This document shows, in pieces, positions 1 to 6,334 of a stretch of DNA of 6,468 bases (the first letter of the stretch is position 1; each line of letters begins with the position of its first letter). A program made the position numbers and the translations under genes. The notes beneath the pieces are model-generated. The model was not told the origin of the DNA. It ran no database searches and saw nothing but the letters and a program-made list of their open reading frames with translations. Source of the DNA: Sedimentisphaerales bacterium (GTDB lineage: Bacteria > Planctomycetota > Phycisphaerae > Sedimentisphaerales > SM23-30); assembly GCA_030636065.1 (NCBI GenBank), contig DAOVXR010000104.1, positions 1-6,468 of the forward strand, in the 5' to 3' direction.

Positions 1-1655
1 AGGCCGGAAGGTCGAAACCGGTCCCAAATCACCTGCCGCCTCTCTCCAAGAGCGGCGTACAGCTTTTCGTCCAATATGCCATTCTGCGCTCGCACGGTTA
101 TATCACACGCCTTTTGGCCGTTCCGACGCTGATATTTACCCTCAACTGTAATTTTCTGTCCGTCCATAAGCGTTTGCATGGGGCCGATTATGACACTATT
201 GGGGTCGAAGGTGATTTTGCCCTTCATAGACTCGAGCGGATACGGAAACTTACTGTACACGAAAGCCCCGTTATTGCATATTATTTGACCCCGCCATTTG
301 GCATGTTCAGGTTTATCGCGCCGGCCCTTAACGCGTATCGCAAAATCCAGTGCCCCGGCAGGCTGAAACCGGTCTATAATCTTACGGCCGGATTCGGGCA
401 GCACCTCATACAAAACATTCAGAGACTTACGCAACGTCGTTATTTCTACCGCGTTATCCCCTTCGGGCCGGGTTGGCTCTGTCGTAATCGCCGTGGCTGT
501 CGCGTTATTCGAAATGTTTGCCTCGGCTGAGCTATCCGCAATATGTTGCCACTGGTCCCGTTGGATTTCCAGGCCCGGCACCTCGAAATTGAAATCGAAC
601 CGTGAATCACTCTCATACCCCTTGATCGCACCCTTTAGACGCAAATCGCAATAATCACCAAAGCGGCCGCTGAGTTCTTCGACGATAATTCCTTCCTGAT
701 CACAAGTGATATTGGCGCTCACATTTTCTATCGGCAGCAAATATTTGTCGCGTCCCATAGGCAATTTACATTTGCCGTCTTTCAATATCAGGCTTAAGCT
801 GTGTCCGGAGTGTGGATCGAAGATACTTTTGGTATTTAGCTCTCCGACGGGCTGAACAACTTCATACAGCTTACGCAAATATCTCAGCCGCTGCGGTAAA
901 TTGGTCGTATCAATCGCGCCTAACATAAATTTCCCGTCGGTTACCAACCGTCCGGTCTTGCAATCGAATGTCCCAACGATGGACGTTTCCCTCAGAACGC
1001 CATGAGAGTAACTGTTAAAATTGAATTCATAGATATTTTTGTCGTTGCGACCGGGGCAAAGCCGTCCGGATATTTCCTGGACTGCCCTGCCGGTACTTTC
1101 ACCGTCCTTTATCTCGCAGTATTCGATGACGCCACGGCGAACGGTAATCACCGGCCGATCGGATGTCGATAAACGCGGTTTCAGGAACGACAGCAATTGA
1201 AGATTGGTGATACGCTGATCGAGGTCATACCAGACATTCAATCGAGCTCCGTCGGCGATGATGTGTTTTATGCGGAGCCGGCCCTGTATCAGGCTCGACG
1301 GCCGATGCTCCAAAATGACATCCTCGGCGGTAAAGACCAGGTTTTCGGATGTGCGCTCTCGGCCGGGCAGATAAATGCGCATCCCCTTGATCCGTATCTG
1401 ACGCAGCACTACCAGGTTGGCCTCGTCAAGTTCGACGTCCCCGCCGGTGAACCGTTCGACGGCACTAATTGCGTGTTCTCTTATGCGTTTGTCGGACAGA
1501 TTATACCAGGCCAATACGCCCAGTGTCAGCAATAACAGCAGCAGTATCGCGGCACCGATACGCCGCCGCCAGTTCAGGCGTACCGACCACCGCCGCGGAC
1601 GACGCGAGACGGCATGACTGAGCCAAACCCGAAATTTTTTAAACAGTCTGTCCAT
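1..1655 (-). CDS. AsmA/TamB-like membrane-anchored envelope protein, N-terminal 551 residues (continues past window start)
   Basis: The frame is open from an ATG at 1655 to the left edge with no stop, giving 551 residues of a longer protein. Residues 1-32 are strongly basic. Residues 34-50 are a Leu/Ile-rich helix (AAILLLLLLTLGVLAW), so this is an uncleaved N-terminal anchor with the rest in the periplasm. What follows alternates short beta-like stretches and Gly turns, as in AsmA, TamB and DUF3971 proteins, where residues 50-140 (RIREHAISAVERFTGG, then IRIKGMRIYLP and LRIKHIIADGARLNVW) match the usual opening. Known family members form long hydrophobic beta-grooves that carry phospholipids between membranes; that role here is inference. 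A QPxGxL/RPSG-centred module recurs at residues 268, 431 and 548. A Thr/Ala/Asn-rich linker lies near 375-402. The ATG is 7 bases after the ispG stop with only a weak AGG upstream, so co-transcription with ispG is likely. Certain as a gene; fold assignment fairly sure, exact subfamily unknown. Confidence 0.8.
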   Translation of the reverse strand, partial: MDRLFKKFRVWLSHAVSRRPRRWSVRLNWRRRIGAAILLLLLLTLGVLAWYNLSDKRIREHAISAVERFTGGDVELDEANLVVLRQIRIKGMRIYLPGRERTSENLVFTAEDVILEHRPSSLIQGRLRIKHIIADGARLNVWYDLDQRITNLQLLSFLKPRLSTSDRPVITVRRGVIEYCEIKDGESTGRAVQEISGRLCPGRNDKNIYEFNFNSYSHGVLRETSIVGTFDCKTGRLVTDGKFMLGAIDTTNLPQRLRYLRKLYEVVQPVGELNTKSIFDPHSGHSLSLILKDGKCKLPMGRDKYLLPIENVSANITCDQEGIIVEELSGRFGDYCDLRLKGAIKGYESDSRFDFNFEVPGLEIQRDQWQHIADSSAEANISNNATATAITTEPTRPEGDNAVEITTLRKSLNVLYEVLPESGRKIIDRFQPAGALDFAIRVKGRRDKPEHAKWRGQIICNNGAFVYSKFPYPLESMKGKITFDPNSVIIGPMQTLMDGQKITVEGKYQRRNGQKACDITVRAQNGILDEKLYAALGERRQVIWDRFRPSG

Positions 1656-1662
1656 AGACACG

Positions 1663-2787
1663 TCATGCCTGTCTTGTTTGTTTCTCGGCGATAAACAATT
1701 TTACCTGCTGTAGCAGGGCCTCGACAGCCTTATCGGCCGGGACTGTGGCGACCTTTTCCTGCCGGCAATAAATTACCGCCTTGTCTTTGCCGCCGCACAA
1801 GGCTACATCGGCCTCTGCCGCCTCACCAGGGCCGTTGACCACGCAGCCCATTACCGCCACAACTACCGGCTCGTGAACCTCCCACAGCGCGACCCTGACC
1901 TTTTCGACCATAGAAAGCATATCAATTTGTGTCCGCCCGCAGGTTGGACAGGCTATCAGTTCCGGGCCACGCCGCCGGCGCAGTTTCAACGTGTTTAATA
2001 TCTCCCAGGCCACCTCGATTTCGTCCAATGGATCGCCGGCAAGGGAAACACGAATGGTATCGCCGACTCCCTCCGCGAGCAGCGCGCCCAACGCCGCCGC
2101 CGAACGGACAGACCCGGTCCGAACCGTTCCGGCATGTGTTACGCCAAGATGCAACGGATAATTAAACCGCTCACTTACTGCCCGATTGACCATAATAGTT
2201 GTCGAGCCGTCATGGCATTTGGCCGAGAGGACCATGTTGTCAAAGTTGTTATCCTCAAAAATCGCCACGTACTCAGATAGTTTATCCACCATCAATGTTA
2301 CAAGGTCCTGTTTGGGCTGTTCAGTGGGTTTGTCATCGTTCGGTTTGTCGCCGCGAGGCTGGATACTGCCCTGGTTGACGCCTACGCGAATGGCGGTGCC
2401 ATTGGCCTTACAGGCAGCGATTACTTCTTCCACCTGTTTTCGATCGTTGATATTGCCGGGGTTGAGCCTGATTTTGTGAATACCGGCGTCAATCGCTTCC
2501 ATCGCCCGGCGGTAATGGAAATGCACGTCCGCAATGAGCGGCACCGAGACCTGACTCAGGATTTCCGGCAGGACGGCAGTGTCCTTTTTGGTCGGCACAG
2601 CCACCCGGACAAGCTCACAACCGGCCTGGGCCATCCGGTTAATCTGGTCAACGCACCGATCAATATCGTGTGTCGGCACATTCGTCATACTCTGTACAAC
2701 AATCGGAGCGCTACCACCGATAGTAACATCCCCGATTTTCACCTCTCTCGTCGGGCGACGATCTGCCATAATTGTTTTACTATTCAT
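1663..2787 (-). CDS. ispG: 4-hydroxy-3-methylbut-2-en-1-yl diphosphate synthase (GcpE/IspG)
   Basis: IspG reductively opens 2-C-methyl-D-erythritol 2,4-cyclodiphosphate to HMBPP, the penultimate step of the MEP isoprenoid pathway, in the cytoplasm. With the ATG at 2787 the protein is 374 residues, close to the 372 of E. coli. Visible family motifs are PIVVQSMTN (N-terminal TIM barrel), VPLIADVHFHYRRA, IRLNPGNI, IRVGVNQGS, PLHLGVTHAG and GDTIRVSLAGDP. The C-terminal iron-sulfur domain has ACPTC (Cys280, Cys283) and GCVVNGPGEA (Cys315 and Glu322), the three Cys and one Glu that hold the [4Fe-4S] cluster, so it should be active. It is the compact two-domain bacterial form, without the extra central domain of plant and chlamydial enzymes. 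Residues about 145-161 form a Lys/Asp/Pro-rich hydrophilic loop. A GTG at 2814 and an ATG at 2769 are also in frame; none has a clear ribosome-binding site, and 2787 is chosen on length. Downstream asmA-like gene follows after 7 bases. Confidence 0.97.
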   Translation of the reverse strand: MNSKTIMADRRPTREVKIGDVTIGGSAPIVVQSMTNVPTHDIDRCVDQINRMAQAGCELVRVAVPTKKDTAVLPEILSQVSVPLIADVHFHYRRAMEAIDAGIHKIRLNPGNINDRKQVEEVIAACKANGTAIRVGVNQGSIQPRGDKPNDDKPTEQPKQDLVTLMVDKLSEYVAIFEDNNFDNMVLSAKCHDGSTTIMVNRAVSERFNYPLHLGVTHAGTVRTGSVRSAAALGALLAEGVGDTIRVSLAGDPLDEIEVAWEILNTLKLRRRRGPELIACPTCGRTQIDMLSMVEKVRVALWEVHEPVVVAVMGCVVNGPGEAAEADVALCGGKDKAVIYCRQEKVATVPADKAVEALLQQVKLFIAEKQTRQA

Positions 2788-2841
2788 CAAACTACCATAA
2801 GTTAAGTTTCGCACTTTTTATCACAAAAATTACATTCCGCC

Positions 2842-2860
2842 GATTATGGCAGAAATAATC
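2842..2860. promoter_or_regulatory. 6-bp inverted repeat in divergent promoter region, possible operator
   Basis: GATTAT (2842-2847) and ATAATC (2855-2860) are perfect inverted copies separated by 7 bases. The repeat lies between the two divergently transcribed genes, overlapping the alternative extended -10 for ispG and just downstream of its better promoter. Its placement suits a dimeric repressor site, but a 6-bp AT-rich repeat can arise by chance and no regulator is encoded in the window. Confidence 0.25.
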
Positions 2861-2880
2861 AGGAAAAAGTACGAAAGTAC

Positions 2881-2909
2881 ACCATAAGTTCTTTAAGCCT
2901 TGTGGTCAA
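2881..2909 (-). promoter_or_regulatory. Sigma70-like promoter for ispG
   Basis: Read on the minus strand, TTGACC (2909-2904) is followed after exactly 17 bases by TATGGT (2886-2881). The first matches TTGACA at five of six positions, the second TATAAT at four of six. Transcription would start near 2874 and leave a leader of roughly 90 bases before the ispG ATG. A second candidate closer to the gene is TGCCATAAT (2851-2843, minus), an extended -10 without a good -35. Seen by eye only. Confidence 0.5.
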
Positions 2910-2948
2910 GGTGTGATTTTTTCCTTGCCGAAATGGGCGGTAAATTCT

Positions 2949-3788
2949 ATGCTGTTTTCGATGTATCCTGACTACGAAAAAAAAGTGATATGGCGGTATG
3001 TAATTGTTACAGTAATGCTTCCGGTCGTCCTGGCGGAAACGGGCTGCCAGAGCTTGCTGCCGAGCATTGAACTGAAACCGATCACTGAAAACAAAGCCGT
3101 TCCCGATAATCAGCTATTCCAACTAAAGGTCGGTAAATTCAACACCAATTCAGACGAATATCGCCAATATAGCGTATTTGTGCGAGAATGTCTTATTAAC
3201 GCCTTGCCGGAAAGGAAGTTACAGCTATTCTCACAGGCTGATAATGATGGTTCGGACGGCTTGTCATCGCAAAATCGGGTAATAAGCGGGAACGTGTCGC
3301 TGAGCAAGACAGCCGACCCGGCGGATAACAGTAAAGTCGCTGTTCAGGTCGAAATAACCTTCGTTCTGAGCGACAGTCGCTCCGGCAGAATTATTCAGTC
3401 TGTAACTTTATCACAAATAGCCGCTCGGAATTCGCAGGAAGGCATAAGGGCAATCTTGCACCGTTTTGTGGATTCTTATCTCGCTGAAATTTTTCCGGAC
3501 AGTTTAGCTCTCTCAAGCCGTCTGATTAGGGGCTGGACGAAGTACGACAGGCAGGGCAGAAAATCGGCCGGACGAGGTGATTACGCCAATGCGCTGGCAT
3601 GGTTCCGAAAGGCTATCGACGCCCGGCCGGACGACCACGCGGCCTTATATAACGCCGGGGTAATGTGTGAGGCATTGGCAGATTACAACCGTGCCGGTCA
3701 ATACTATCGACGGGCAGGGGAACTGTCCGACAATACGGATTATAGAATTGCTTACGAACGAATCGAACGCAGAATAACAAATCAATGA
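2949..3788 (+). CDS. Probable TPR-containing lipoprotein (CsgG/LpoB-like middle region)
   Basis: 279 residues from the ATG at 2949. A basic segment (EKKVIWR) precedes a hydrophobic stretch (YVIVTVMLPVVLAETGC) ending in Cys33, which looks like a lipoprotein signal. The -3 residue is Glu, which is atypical, so lipidation is not certain. Residues about 55-185 alternate strands in a way that recalls the CsgG/LpoB/TolB-N type alpha/beta fold: QLFQLKVGKF, RVISGNVSLSK, VAVQVEITFVLSDSRSGRII. This is a weak, by-eye resemblance. Residues about 205-265 hold two TPR units (GDYANALAWFRKAIDARPDD and AALYNAGVMCEALADYNRAGQYYRRA), which are protein-binding scaffolds. Start: an in-frame GTG lies at 2913, but 2949 has GGGCGG 8 bases upstream and gives a better signal peptide. 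The stop overlaps the ribF start (ATGA), so the two are probably translationally coupled. Specific function unknown; an envelope assembly factor is a guess. Confidence 0.8.
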   Translation: MLFSMYPDYEKKVIWRYVIVTVMLPVVLAETGCQSLLPSIELKPITENKAVPDNQLFQLKVGKFNTNSDEYRQYSVFVRECLINALPERKLQLFSQADNDGSDGLSSQNRVISGNVSLSKTADPADNSKVAVQVEITFVLSDSRSGRIIQSVTLSQIAARNSQEGIRAILHRFVDSYLAEIFPDSLALSSRLIRGWTKYDRQGRKSAGRGDYANALAWFRKAIDARPDDHAALYNAGVMCEALADYNRAGQYYRRAGELSDNTDYRIAYERIERRITNQ

Positions 3789-4783
3789 ACGAAAAATTTA
3801 TATATCGCTTTTTAAAAGACTTCCCCACGCCCAAAGAAGGCTCGGTTTTAACGGTAGGCAACTTTGACGGTGTCCATCTGGGCCATCAGGATATTTTCGC
3901 TAAGGCACGGCAGTTGGCCCGCGAATATTCACTGCCGCTTATCGGAATGACATTCGATCCGGCGCCGGTTCGCCTGCTGTTTCCTGATCACGCTCCGAGC
4001 ATTCTGACGCCACTGAATATCAGAATCAAATTACTCGCCGAGCAGGGACTGGATCAACTGCTGATAGTGAAAACCACACGGGAGTTTTTGGCGCTCGATC
4101 CGACCGAGTTTGCCGAGCGGGTTTTGGTCAACCGTATGGCCGTTAGGCATATTGTGGAAGGTCCGACATTCAATTTCGGTAGGCAGCGGGCAGGCACAAT
4201 GGTCTCTCTCGAGGAATTGGCCGAGCGGTTCGGATTTCAGGTTCATCTGACGCCGGCTCGCACTATCAGTCTGGACGAAAAGGCACCTGTTACCCTCAGT
4301 AGTACACTTGTAAGAGAGTTGGTATCGAACAGCCGATTCAGCGAGGCGCGACAATGTATGGGCCGGGAATATGTTCTGGCCGGTCAGGTGGTTGCCGGTA
4401 TGGGACACGGCCGGGAACTGGGATTTCCCACGGCTAATCTGGAATTGTACGACCACAATCAGCTTGTACCGCAGGACGGCGTCTTTGCCGGCTGGGTACA
4501 GGTGGGCAACAACCCTGAACATGCCTGGGAAGAAAAAAAACGTTACCCCGCAGCCGTCAGTATCGGCCGATGTGAGACCTTTGCCGACGGCCAATGGCAA
4601 ATTGAGGCTTACCTGTTGGACTATGAACTTGATACGCCCGGCCTGCGTGATAAACATATAATCCTTTCACTTCTCGAAAGGGTTCGGCCACAACGGCGTT
4701 TTGATTCACCTGCCGAACTGGCCGGGGCAATTAAGATAGATTGTAAAAAGATTCGTGGCATTGTAAGTAAATTAAAATTGTAA
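3785..4783 (+). CDS. ribF: Bifunctional riboflavin kinase / FAD synthetase
   Basis: RibF phosphorylates riboflavin to FMN and then adenylylates FMN to FAD in the cytoplasm. The 332 residues match the usual bacterial length (about 310-330). N-terminal FAD synthetase domain: VGNFDGVHLGH (residues 24-34) is the nucleotidyltransferase motif, FNFGRQRAGT (129-138) and LSSTLVRE (171-178) are the further nucleotide-binding motifs. C-terminal riboflavin kinase domain: GRELGFPTANLE (209-220) with the PTAN metal/ATP motif, DGVFAGWV, YPAAVSIG (254-261), IEAYLLDYELD (273-283) with the catalytic Glu274, and RPQRRFDSPAEL near the end. The segment usually written FDPHP reads FDPAP (57-61), so the His is replaced by Ala. 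The start overlaps the preceding stop by 4 bases and lacks a Shine-Dalgarno, which fits coupling to the TPR gene. In many bacteria ribF and nrnA both belong to the rbfA-nrnA-truB-ribF translation cluster; here they are adjacent but in the opposite order, without truB. Confidence 0.97.
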   Translation: MNEKFIYRFLKDFPTPKEGSVLTVGNFDGVHLGHQDIFAKARQLAREYSLPLIGMTFDPAPVRLLFPDHAPSILTPLNIRIKLLAEQGLDQLLIVKTTREFLALDPTEFAERVLVNRMAVRHIVEGPTFNFGRQRAGTMVSLEELAERFGFQVHLTPARTISLDEKAPVTLSSTLVRELVSNSRFSEARQCMGREYVLAGQVVAGMGHGRELGFPTANLELYDHNQLVPQDGVFAGWVQVGNNPEHAWEEKKRYPAAVSIGRCETFADGQWQIEAYLLDYELDTPGLRDKHIILSLLERVRPQRRFDSPAELAGAIKIDCKKIRGIVSKLKL

Positions 4784-4785
4784 AG

Positions 4786-4791
4786 TATAAT
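4786..4791 (+). promoter_or_regulatory. Perfect -10 box (TATAAT) upstream of nrnA
   Basis: TATAAT begins three bases after the ribF stop codon and 44 bases before the nrnA start. The best -35 candidate, TTGTAA at 4761-4766, is 19 bases upstream, slightly too far and only partly matching. A start near 4798 would give a leader of about 37 bases. It could supply nrnA independently of the upstream operon. The surroundings are AT-rich, so chance occurrence is possible. Confidence 0.35.
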
Positions 4792-4834
4792 TTGGCCCCA
4801 TTAAAATCCCTACGCAGATAAGATAAGTTTTATT

Positions 4835-5863
4835 ATGAAAAATTTTGAACAAGCAATATCGTTAATTGAATCGGCCAAACAGATACTCATCACCTGTCAC
4901 GTTCGACCGGACGGAGACGGCATAGGTAGTATTGTCGCCCTGAAAAACATTATCGAAAAAGCGGCCCGGCAAAACCGACGCGACTGTGAGGTTCAATTAT
5001 TGTTATTGAGCACAGCGTCTCAGGTATATCAATTCCTGTTTGCGGAACCGCCCCTGATACTGGAACAGGACATTACCCAACAACAGATAGACGCCGGGGA
5101 ACTGGACAAGTTTGACCTTATCATCGTAGTTGATACGAGCACGACAAGGCAACTGAAGGGGATAGCCGACTATTTGAAAAAGAGGGAACAAAAAGCCGAC
5201 GATAACTCGGTGCTGATAATCGATCATCATCTTTCCGGCGATATGAAGGGTAACTGCCGGCTGATAAATACAAAAGCCTGCGCAGCCGCCGAGATTGTTT
5301 ATGACCTGTGCCAAGAGGCGAATTGGCCGCTGGACAAAGCATCCGCAACAGCGCTTTTGGCGGCAATCGGTACCGATACCGGCTGGTTTCGGTACGAAAA
5401 CACTACTGCCCGAACCTTTGAGATTTCCGCGGCGTTGATTCAGGCCGGTGCGCGGGCCGACGGGCTTTATCAAAAACTTTATCAGAACTACCCGCCGGAA
5501 CGACTGCGGCTGGTAACGCTGGCGCTTGAGACATTGGAACTGCACGCCGGGGGCCGACTGGCAACAATGCGGATTACAGCCGATATGCTCGCCCGAAGCG
5601 GCGCCAAACGAGCGCATATCGAAAATATTGTCAACGAACCCCAGCAGATCGGCTCGGTTATTGCAGTTCTGCTTTTTGTCGAACTGGACGACGGAGGCAC
5701 ACGCGTAAGCCTGCGGAGCAAGAGGTTGGTGGACGTCAATGAAGTAGCCTGTCAGTTCGGCGGCGGCGGCCACGCCCGCGCGGCAGGTATCACAATGGAA
5801 CTGCCACTTGAGGAAGCAAGCCCAAAAATAATCGACGCCATGCTCACAGCACTCAAAGAGTAG
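4835..5863 (+). CDS. nrnA: NrnA-like DHH/DHHA1 phosphoesterase (oligoribonuclease / pAp phosphatase family)
   Basis: NrnA-type enzymes degrade 2-5 nucleotide RNA fragments (nanoRNA), and several dephosphorylate 3'-phosphoadenosine 5'-phosphate; some relatives hydrolyse cyclic dinucleotides. The 342-residue protein has the full Mn2+-binding DHH domain: HVRPDGDGIGS (22-32; His22, Asp26, Asp28), IIVVDTS (96-102; Asp100), IIDHHLSG (128-135; Asp130, His131, His132) and GTDTGWFRYENTT (179-191; Asp181). The C-terminal DHHA1 domain has VSLRSK (291-296) and the substrate-binding FGGGGHARAAG (308-318). No CBS, PAS or GGDEF domain is attached, so it is the stand-alone form, not GdpP. The ATG at 4835 has no clear Shine-Dalgarno; it is chosen because it begins right before the canonical first helix. 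The gap to ribF is 51 bases. The family is certain; the choice between nanoRNase, pAp phosphatase or pApA hydrolase cannot be made from sequence alone. Confidence 0.93.
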   Translation: MKNFEQAISLIESAKQILITCHVRPDGDGIGSIVALKNIIEKAARQNRRDCEVQLLLLSTASQVYQFLFAEPPLILEQDITQQQIDAGELDKFDLIIVVDTSTTRQLKGIADYLKKREQKADDNSVLIIDHHLSGDMKGNCRLINTKACAAAEIVYDLCQEANWPLDKASATALLAAIGTDTGWFRYENTTARTFEISAALIQAGARADGLYQKLYQNYPPERLRLVTLALETLELHAGGRLATMRITADMLARSGAKRAHIENIVNEPQQIGSVIAVLLFVELDDGGTRVSLRSKRLVDVNEVACQFGGGGHARAAGITMELPLEEASPKIIDAMLTALKE

Positions 5864-5864
5864 A

Positions 5865-5979
5865 TGGGTGGCATGCTTTCGTGTAGCTTATGCAAAGCAT
5901 AAGCAAGCTAAAGCATGGCATTCCAACTTGGGTGGCACCTTTCTGTATTTCAGAGAGGTGTTCTTCAGCATGGAACCCA
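5865..5979. repeat. MITE/REP-like palindromic element of about 115 bp with terminal inverted repeats and two hairpins
   Basis: The left end TGGGTGGCATGCT (5865-5877) and the inverted right end AGCATGGAACCCA (5967-5979) match at 11 of 13 positions. Inside are two strong stem-loops. The first has GCTTATGC (5886-5893) paired with GCATAAGC (5897-5904) across AAA, enclosed by CATGCTTT (5872-5879) paired with AAAGCATG (5910-5917). The second has CACCTTTCTG (5936-5945) paired with CAGAGAGGTG (5951-5960) across TATTT, with one G-U wobble. TGGGTGGCA also occurs twice directly, at 5865 and 5929. The element begins two bases after the nrnA stop and no protein is encoded in it. A non-autonomous mobile repeat or an RNA-structured spacer/terminator are both possible; there is no U-tract after the stems. 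No clear target duplication is seen. Confidence 0.6.
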
Positions 5980-6022
5980 GCGAAATCATATTAACTAATT
6001 AAGGGGGGCGGTGGATACTGTT

Positions 6023-6334
6023 ATGATTTTTACCGAACTAAAACAGTTTTGGCGGGTAGGGTGCAAAATCGCTGTTCTGGTCGGAGTGGCACTGTCATTT
6101 TTCACGGTTATGGAAGTGGTGCGGGCGTATCTGACCTTGCGCGAGTTGCATTGGCTCTTGGGGGCGGGCTTTTTGGTTGTCGTGGCCGGCTTACTGTTGT
6201 GGGGCCTGCACTATTTTCTCTCGGCTATGCGCTCGTATCCCAAAGTACTCAAGCCTGCGCCGCGGAGCAAGGTACGCAAATACGCCGGATACCTCGCCGG
6301 CTATCTCGATCGGCTTGCCGTTAATGACACCTGA
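6023..6334 (+). CDS. Short two-helix membrane protein, probably the N-terminal remnant of a YcjF/DUF697-like protein cut by an IS30 element
   Basis: 103 residues from the ATG at 6023. Two hydrophobic helices lie at about 14-32 (CKIAVLVGVALSFFTVME) and 44-65 (WLLGAGFLVVVAGLLLWGLHYF), joined by a short RAYLTLREL loop. A basic tail follows (SYPKVLKPAPRSKVRKYAGYLAGYLDRLAVNDT). The pattern of two helices and then a Pro/Lys linker leading to KYAGYLAGYLDRLA recalls the start of YcjF/DUF697 proteins, which continue for another 200 or more residues; this resemblance is from memory and moderate. Here the frame stops at 6332-6334, exactly where the IS30-like end begins, so the stop codon is probably supplied by the insertion and the gene is broken. 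GGTGG (6010-6014) 8 bases upstream favours the ATG; a GTG at 6011 is also in frame but sits within the G-rich stretch. Function unknown. Confidence 0.6.
   Translation: MIFTELKQFWRVGCKIAVLVGVALSFFTVMEVVRAYLTLRELHWLLGAGFLVVVAGLLLWGLHYFLSAMRSYPKVLKPAPRSKVRKYAGYLAGYLDRLAVNDT

Noticed and set aside
114..1617. Several plus-strand open frames of 60-140 codons opposite the left-hand gene
   Set aside because: They are antisense to a continuous 551-codon frame with a clear membrane anchor and family-like sequence, and show no recognisable domain.
2869..2880. Small hairpin GTAC-GAAA-GTAC in the divergent region
   Set aside because: Only a 4-bp stem without a following T-tract; too weak to call a terminator or operator.
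2913..2948. GTG start adding 12 residues to the TPR lipoprotein
   Set aside because: The ribosome-binding sequence would abut the GTG, while the ATG at 2949 has GGGCGG at a good distance and gives a more typical signal peptide.
5003..5773. A 256-codon minus-strand open frame across the DHH gene, and a 208-codon one across ribF (4031-4657)
   Set aside because: Both lie opposite genes with complete catalytic motifs; the antisense translations are Cys/Arg/Gln-rich without family features.
5864..6010. Rho-independent terminator after nrnA
   Set aside because: Strong stems exist but none is followed by a run of T; the structure fits a repeat element better.
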